Positions 1 to 3,271 of a DNA stretch of 5,148 nt are shown here, piece after piece. Position 1 is the stretch's first letter. The number at the start of each line of letters is the position of its first letter. A program made the position numbers and the translations under genes. Location of the stretch: contig JAIESJ010000211.1 of assembly GCA_019746155.1 (NCBI GenBank), forward strand, positions 1 through 5,148, read 5' to 3'. The notes beneath the pieces are model-generated. The model was not told the DNA's origin, did no database searches, and saw nothing but the letters and a program-made list of their open reading frames with translations. The stretch is from Burkholderiales bacterium. GTDB taxonomy: Bacteria > Pseudomonadota > Gammaproteobacteria > Burkholderiales > SG8-41.

Positions 1-999
1 TATGCACGACGCGAACATGATCTCGTCGCCCAGACCTTGTTCGCCGTAGATCAAGAGGGTCCTGCCGGCAAGTTCGGCGCCTTCCCAGCGTGGTGCGGAT
101 ACGGTCCGCCGCGGACAATCTTCGCTTATGAGCCGAAGCTCGTAGTCGCACCAGGCGCTGAAGTCGCCCATGAGCAGCCGCGCCAGGGCACGGTGAAAAA
201 TCGGCAGCCGCCTGAGCTTTGGATCATCCTGCAACTCAATCGCCCTGTCATAACAGGCCAAAGCGTCATTAATTCTGCCCAGGTCCTGCAACACAACCGC
301 CAGATTGCCGAACAGCTCGGCGTCTGCTCGCCCCAAGCGCCGCGCGAGCTCATATTTCTCAAGAGCGGCCTGCGGGAAATGCATCTTCTGATACACGAAG
401 CCCAGACAAACCTGCAATGGTCCGCTGCCCGGACTGCGTGCAACCGCTTCGGCAAGCAGCAGCCTGGCCTCGTCATGGCGTTCCATCAGAATCAGGCACT
501 GCGCGCGCTCCCTGACCGCATCTTCGAAATCCGGAAGCAGCGCGCAGGCGTGCTCCAGATGCCGCAACGCCGTGTCGTATTGACCATTGTGCCTGAGAAC
601 CAGCGCCAGGTTGTAATGGGCCGCCGCCGCATCCGGGTCGTTTGCCAGCGCGGCACGATAGCAGGCTTCGGCGGCTCGGCCGTCGCCCTGCAATTTGCAA
701 ATATTCCCCAAATCGATATACGCGTCGACCAGATCCGGGGCGAGTGCAATCGCTTCTCGCAAATGCAGCCCGGCTTTGTCCAGCTCGCCGTTCTGTCCCA
801 AGAGCGCTCCCAGAAAATGGTGCGCCTGCGCGTTCCGTGGATTCTGTGTCAAGATTCGCTGGTACAGCTCGCGCGCGCCGGCAATATCACCGTTGTGCTG
901 CAACTGATATGCTTGCTGCAACAGCGGCGCGACAAGCGCGGCGTCCTGTCCCCGCCGGAACAGCTTGCAGATACTGTCTATAAGAGAAGAAAATAACAC
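1..999 (-). CDS. TPR-repeat protein with C-terminal glycosyltransferase-like domain (partial, runs off left edge)
   Basis: The first 333 codons are present and the 3' end lies outside the window. After a short N-terminal stretch (MLFSSLIDSICKLFRRGQ), about seven 34-residue tetratricopeptide repeats run from roughly residue 25 to 260. They show the usual pattern, for example AYIDLGNICKLQGDGRAAEA, YNLALVLRHNGQYDTAL and GNLAVVLQDLGRINDALACY. A degenerate repeat follows (RALARLLMGDFSAWCDYELR, about 270-289), then RWEGAELAGRTLLIYGEQGL and GDEIMFASCI. That W-x-G-x-x-L-x-GRTLL...EQGLGDEI block is typical of the start of the glycosyltransferase-like half of bacterial TPR proteins related to O-GlcNAc transferase/SPINDLY. 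The start is GTG at 999-997, because an in-frame TGA lies six codons upstream and there is no earlier ATG. Its ribosome binding site is weak. A cytoplasmic role in glycosylating a protein or surface polymer is inferred from the family. Acceptor and sugar donor are unknown, and the catalytic part is not visible. Confidence 0.92.
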   Translation of the reverse strand, partial: MLFSSLIDSICKLFRRGQDAALVAPLLQQAYQLQHNGDIAGARELYQRILTQNPRNAQAHHFLGALLGQNGELDKAGLHLREAIALAPDLVDAYIDLGNICKLQGDGRAAEACYRAALANDPDAAAAHYNLALVLRHNGQYDTALRHLEHACALLPDFEDAVRERAQCLILMERHDEARLLLAEAVARSPGSGPLQVCLGFVYQKMHFPQAALEKYELARRLGRADAELFGNLAVVLQDLGRINDALACYDRAIELQDDPKLRRLPIFHRALARLLMGDFSAWCDYELRLISEDCPRRTVSAPRWEGAELAGRTLLIYGEQGLGDEIMFASCI

Positions 1000-1050
1000 G
1001 GCCGCGATTCGCGCTCAGCCTGGCAGCCGGGTGCGCTGAAACCATGTATG

Positions 1051-1079
1051 TTGACGTGTCATGCCGCAACCGATATAAC
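1051..1079 (+). promoter_or_regulatory. Predicted sigma70-type promoter for the small gene at 1298
   Basis: A TTGACG -35 box (1051-1056) and a TATAAC -10 box (1074-1079) are separated by the ideal 17 bases and match the consensus at five of six positions each. Transcription would start near 1086 and run right, giving a leader of about 210 bases before the ATG at 1298. No other gene on this strand lies nearby, so the 106-codon gene is the likely target. This is pattern matching only; no start site has been measured. Confidence 0.5.
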
Positions 1080-1081
1080 GT

Positions 1082-1104
1082 AACATGTTGTTTTCAAATA
1101 ACAA
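1082..1104. repeat. Small AT-rich palindromes at the predicted transcription start
   Basis: The 8-base palindrome AACATGTT (1082-1089) overlaps one arm of the inverted repeat TTGTT (1088-1092) / AACAA (1100-1104), whose arms are seven bases apart. The block sits just downstream of the rightward -10 box and between two divergent genes, where an operator would be expected. Short AT-rich repeats also occur by chance, so this is a weak call. Confidence 0.25.
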
Positions 1105-1138
1105 TTTATATTCCGCCCAGCTGCTTCAGGAATTTGCG

Positions 1139-1173
1139 CCAGGTGCCGCATGCCGTAATGAGTATGCACCTGG
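1139..1173 (+). repeat. Perfect 8-base inverted repeat / stem-loop in the leader
   Basis: The arms CCAGGTGC (1139-1146) and GCACCTGG (1166-1173) are exact reverse complements around a 19-base loop. Bases 1150-1153 and 1162-1165 can add four further pairs, one of them G-U, leaving an 8-base apical loop. It could be an RNA hairpin or a DNA site for a dimeric regulator; the sequence alone does not separate these. Confidence 0.5.
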
Positions 1174-1174
1174 T

Positions 1175-1203
1175 AGCAGTCTAACTGCTGTGCGAATGGC
1201 ACA
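1175..1203 (+). repeat. Two adjoining short hairpins in the leader
   Basis: AGCAGT-CTA-ACTGCT (1175-1189) forms a perfect six-pair stem with a three-base loop. TGTGC-GAATG-GCACA (1189-1203) forms a five-pair stem and shares base 1189 with the first. They follow the 1139-1173 stem with a single base between, so three stems sit in tandem. GCAC at 1166-1169 could instead pair with GTGC at 1190-1193, so alternative folds exist. Confidence 0.4.
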
Positions 1204-1241
1204 CTAACGAAAAAGCCCATAAAAAAACCATGCATCGGCTC

Positions 1242-1264
1242 GGCAGGTGTCCTGCCTGCAGGCA
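1242..1264. repeat. Overlapping hairpin and 12-base palindrome before the ribosome binding site
   Basis: GGCAGG-TGT-CCTGCC (1242-1256) is a perfect six-pair stem-loop. It overlaps the perfect 12-base palindrome TGCCTGCAGGCA (1253-1264). The two share bases 1253-1256, so the full structures cannot form at the same time in one RNA. The palindrome could also be a protein-binding site on DNA. Confidence 0.45.
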
Positions 1265-1284
1265 TGACGCCTCGAGTCTGAATT

Positions 1285-1290
1285 AGGGAG
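1285..1290 (+). promoter_or_regulatory. Ribosome binding site fixing the start at 1298
   Basis: AGGGAG lies seven bases before the ATG at 1298-1300, which is strong Shine-Dalgarno spacing and supports both the reality of the gene and this start codon. Confidence 0.75.
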
Positions 1291-1297
1291 ACGCAAG

Positions 1298-1618
1298 ATG
1301 GGATTGTTTGGTTCGGTTTCGGGCAAGCAGGTCGATGAATTCGCCAAAAGCCTGGTTCAGGAACTGGCAAAACGTTATCCGCCCGCGCTCGATAAGAGCG
1401 AGCGGAAACTGTCTCAAAAAAGAATAGCCGCCATTCTTGACAATATTTACCATAAAGCGATCGAGTTCAAGGATCGGCACCAGCTCGGTGTCTACAAGAA
1501 GGCGCGACTCGGCAATACCTTCCGCTGGGAACTCGAGGAACTCGGCTACAGCAAAAAATTCATAGAAACTGCAACCGAAGGACTGGTCGTCTACATTGCG
1601 CGCAGGACAAAGGCGTAG
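1298..1618 (+). CDS. Small basic protein of unknown function (106 residues)
   Basis: I do not recognise this protein. The frame is complete, from ATG with a strong ribosome binding site (AGGGAG) to TAG, and codes for a clearly basic chain of about 21 Lys/Arg against 13 Asp/Glu. It starts MGLFGSVSGKQVDEFAKS. It appears mainly helical up to about residue 60, with LDKSERKLSQKRIAAILDNI in the middle. There follows a Lys/Arg- and aromatic-rich part (YKKARLGNTFRWELEELGY, 66-84) and a C-terminal hydrophobic strand (GLVVYIARR). There is no signal peptide, membrane segment, cysteine or obvious metal site, so it is probably cytoplasmic. A nucleic-acid- or membrane-surface-binding role would fit the charge but is only a guess. 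It stands alone on its strand, ends 21 bases from the convergent HD-GYP gene, and appears less GC-rich than its neighbours. A long structured leader suggests post-transcriptional control. Confidence 0.82.
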   Translation: MGLFGSVSGKQVDEFAKSLVQELAKRYPPALDKSERKLSQKRIAAILDNIYHKAIEFKDRHQLGVYKKARLGNTFRWELEELGYSKKFIETATEGLVVYIARRTKA

Positions 1619-1639
1619 TCAGCCGCCGTTTCGCGCCGT

Positions 1640-2005
1640 TCAGTACGCGGGCGGCGGAACATAGCCCGGGATTTTGGTAAGGTCAACGCTGTCGATTTGC
1701 TCCGGGTCGAGAAACTGCTTGGCGTACTTCTCGTAGACCCTGTCCCACATGAACACGTCGAAAAGATCCGGATCGATGTGCCCCTCCAACTTTAATTTTC
1801 CCAGTATCGTCAGCGATTCGGTGAGCGTCTTGCCCTTCTTGTAAGGCCGGTCTTTCGCCGTCAGCGCTTCAAAGATATCGGCTATGCCCATGCAGCGGGC
1901 CTGGACCGACATCTGCTCCCGGGTCAGCCCCCGCGGGTAACCCTTGCCATCCATGCGCTCGTGGTGGCCGCCCGCGTATTCGGGCACGTTGGTGAGTTGG
2001 GCCAT
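1640..2005 (-). CDS. HD-GYP domain, C-terminal part (HHE/GYP motif and tail), separated by a frameshift
   Basis: This 121-codon frame is the missing end of the HD-GYP protein that begins at 3252. It carries the GYP half of the signature: GGHHERMDGKGYPRGL (residues 12-27, with HHE at 14-16 and GYP at 22-24) and the later IADIFEALTAKDRPYK (41-56), which supplies the last conserved Asp of the fold. The tail GHIDPDLFDVF...FLDPEQIDSVDL is usual for GAF/HD-GYP phosphodiesterases, and the Pro-rich end (VPPPAY) reads to TGA at 1642-1640. Homology starts at its very first residues (LTNVPEYAGG), so it is a fragment and not an independent gene. The ATG at 2005-2003 is preceded by GGAAG at seven bases, so separate translation is conceivable. 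On its own it lacks the HD dyad and should not be catalytic. Confidence 0.8.
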   Translation of the reverse strand: MAQLTNVPEYAGGHHERMDGKGYPRGLTREQMSVQARCMGIADIFEALTAKDRPYKKGKTLTESLTILGKLKLEGHIDPDLFDVFMWDRVYEKYAKQFLDPEQIDSVDLTKIPGYVPPPAY

Positions 2006-3252
2006 GGTAGCGCTTCCAGCATCCGGATCGTCACCTCGATGTGGTGATTGATGATGTGGCGCTCTTCCGGCGTCAGCGTGCCGGCACGTATCGTGAGGTT
2101 CCTGACCTCATCCTCCGACAGGAAATCGACTGTTTTCCCTGCAGGATCGCGCCATGGATATTTCTTGGCGATGGCACGCACGCGCTCCTGATCAGCCTCG
2201 CTCATCGCCTCGCTGCCGATATTGGCACGGCGCAGGAACTCGCGGTCGTGGTCGATTTCCACGAGCTTCTCCCGTATCTCGCCGCTTTTGCCTGCGCGCA
2301 ATGCCGCAAGTTCCACATCGCGCTTGATCACCTCAAAGCGCGTATCGATGAGCCCGATGCGGTCGAAGATGGTCTCCAGCTTGGTCGCCTTGTCGACCAC
2401 GTGCACCGGCGTCGTCACCTTGCCGCAGTCGTGCAACAGCCCGGCAATCTTGAGCTCGTAACGGTCACGATCGCTCATCGTGAAATCCTTGAGCGGGCCG
2501 ACCCCGCAGTTGTTGACCGCCTCGGCAAGCATCATCGTCAGCACCGGCACGCGCTCGCAATGTCCGCCGGTATAAGGCGATTTGTCGTCGATCGCGGCGT
2601 TGATCAGGTTGATGAACGACTCGAACAAATTCTCGAGGTGGTTGATCAGCAACCGGTTGGTGAGCGCGATGGCGGCCTGCGAGGCCAGCGATTCGACAAG
2701 CTGCCGGTCGGCGTCGGAAAAAGGCACGACCGCCCCGCTGGAAGGATTCCTGGCGTTGATCAGCTGCAGCACGCCGATGATCTCGTTCTCGTGGTTCTTC
2801 ATCGGCACCGTCAGGAACGACTGCGAGCGGTAGCCGGTCTTCCTGTCGAAATTCTTGGTACCCGAGAAGTCGAAACCCTCCTCGGTATAGGCATCGGCGA
2901 TATTGACCGACCGGTCATGGTGCACGGCATAGGCCGCCACCATCGAGTGGATCGGCCTGCCTTCCTTGTCGTAGAGCTGGATCGGATAAAACGGGATCTC
3001 GACGCCGCTGGTGCCGCCCATCGCAATGCCGAGCGTATCGTTGCGCATGATCTCGAATTTGAGCGTCCGTTCCTCGGTCATGCGGTAAAGCGTGCCGCCG
3101 TCGGCATGGGTGATGCTCTTCGCCGCGACCAGAATGGCTTCGAGCAGCTTGTCGATGTCGCGCTCCCTGGAGAGCGCGACGCCGATGTCGACCAGCTGCT
3201 CCAGCCGGCGGAGCAGATTGCCGGGGGCCCGAGACCCTTGCGTCTGGCTCAT
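1924..3252 (-). CDS. GAF + HD-GYP cyclic-di-GMP phosphodiesterase, N-terminal part (frameshifted)
   Basis: A GAF sensor domain covers about residues 18-200 (ERDIDKLLEAILVAAKSITH; SFLTVPMKNHENEIIGVLQL; FSDADRQLVESLASQAAIAL). A helical linker (INHLENLFESFINLINAAID) leads into the HD-GYP domain, with HCERV (231-235), the metal-binding dyad and Lys in LLHDCGKV (H274, D275, K278), and the HH pair in HIINHHIEVTIRML (H403, H404). HD-GYP proteins hydrolyse cyclic-di-GMP in the cytoplasm using a metal centre built from these residues plus the downstream HHE/GYP segment. After LEALPW (residue 417) the frame goes wrong and ends 25 residues later in unrelated sequence. The correct continuation is the frame 1640-2005, and the two together would give about 538 residues. 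I chose ATG 3252 over the upstream GTG at 3291, which would overlap the ATPase gene and add 13 residues of no recognisable domain. The gap to the ATPase gene is 19 bases, so they are probably cotranscribed. Domain identity is secure; activity is doubtful if the break is real. Confidence 0.93.
   Translation of the reverse strand: MSQTQGSRAPGNLLRRLEQLVDIGVALSRERDIDKLLEAILVAAKSITHADGGTLYRMTEERTLKFEIMRNDTLGIAMGGTSGVEIPFYPIQLYDKEGRPIHSMVAAYAVHHDRSVNIADAYTEEGFDFSGTKNFDRKTGYRSQSFLTVPMKNHENEIIGVLQLINARNPSSGAVVPFSDADRQLVESLASQAAIALTNRLLINHLENLFESFINLINAAIDDKSPYTGGHCERVPVLTMMLAEAVNNCGVGPLKDFTMSDRDRYELKIAGLLHDCGKVTTPVHVVDKATKLETIFDRIGLIDTRFEVIKRDVELAALRAGKSGEIREKLVEIDHDREFLRRANIGSEAMSEADQERVRAIAKKYPWRDPAGKTVDFLSEDEVRNLTIRAGTLTPEERHIINHHIEVTIRMLEALPWPNSPTCPNTRAATTSAWMARVTRGG
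1994..2004 (-). other. Frameshift point inside the HD-GYP gene
   Basis: Reading right to left, the good frame runs through Leu-Pro-Trp (2010-2002), and the good continuation resumes at Leu-Thr-Asn-Val from 1996. Only five bases (CCCAA) separate the Trp codon from the Leu codon. Related proteins usually have Pro-Lys-x here (nine bases), which suggests four bases have been lost, or one if two residues are allowed. No long homopolymer is present. Confidence 0.85.
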
Positions 3253-3271
3253 AGCCGGTCCATTTGTACGG

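Larger units (their letters stand above)
1086..1297 (+). other. Hairpin-rich untranslated leader upstream of the small gene
   Basis: No convincing conserved gene lies in this stretch. If transcription starts near 1086, the leader can form several stem-loops. One has perfect 8-base arms CCAGGTGC (1139-1146) and GCACCTGG (1166-1173). Directly after it comes AGCAGT-CTA-ACTGCT (1175-1189), then TGTGC-GAATG-GCACA (1189-1203), and further down GGCAGG-TGT-CCTGCC (1242-1256). The last hairpin lies about 29 bases before the ribosome binding site. I recognise no known riboswitch class. No U-run follows any of these stems on the plus strand, so none is an obvious intrinsic terminator. Confidence 0.4.

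Noticed and set aside
37..996. Long open frame on the plus strand across the TPR gene
   Set aside because: It is the antisense of a clear TPR coding region, has no recognisable domain, and reflects GC-biased codon use on the opposite strand.
1105..1132. Minus-strand promoter for the TPR gene (TATAAA at 1110-1105 with TTCCTG 16 bases upstream)
   Set aside because: The -10 box is fair, but the -35 box is poor and the spacing is short, so it is too weak to annotate.
1150..1184. Tiny frames ATG-CCG-TAA and MSMHLVAV in the leader
   Set aside because: They are two and eight codons long, lie within the hairpin arms, have poorly spaced ribosome binding sites and no run of control codons typical of attenuation peptides.
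1211..1232. T-runs on the minus strand (opposite AAAAA and AAAAAAA) as an intrinsic terminator
   Set aside because: No stable GC-rich stem lies directly before the T-run on that strand; the nearest hairpin is about 14 bases away, and no minus-strand gene ends there.
1059..1370. 103-codon minus-strand frame across the intergenic region
   Set aside because: It runs through the promoter, the hairpins and the start of the plus-strand gene, resembles nothing known and has no good ribosome binding site.
1619..1639. Terminator between the convergent genes ending at 1618 and 1640
   Set aside because: The 21-base gap has no compact stem followed by a T-run on either strand; the GCCGCC/GGCGGC pairing reaches into coding sequence with a loop of over 20 bases.
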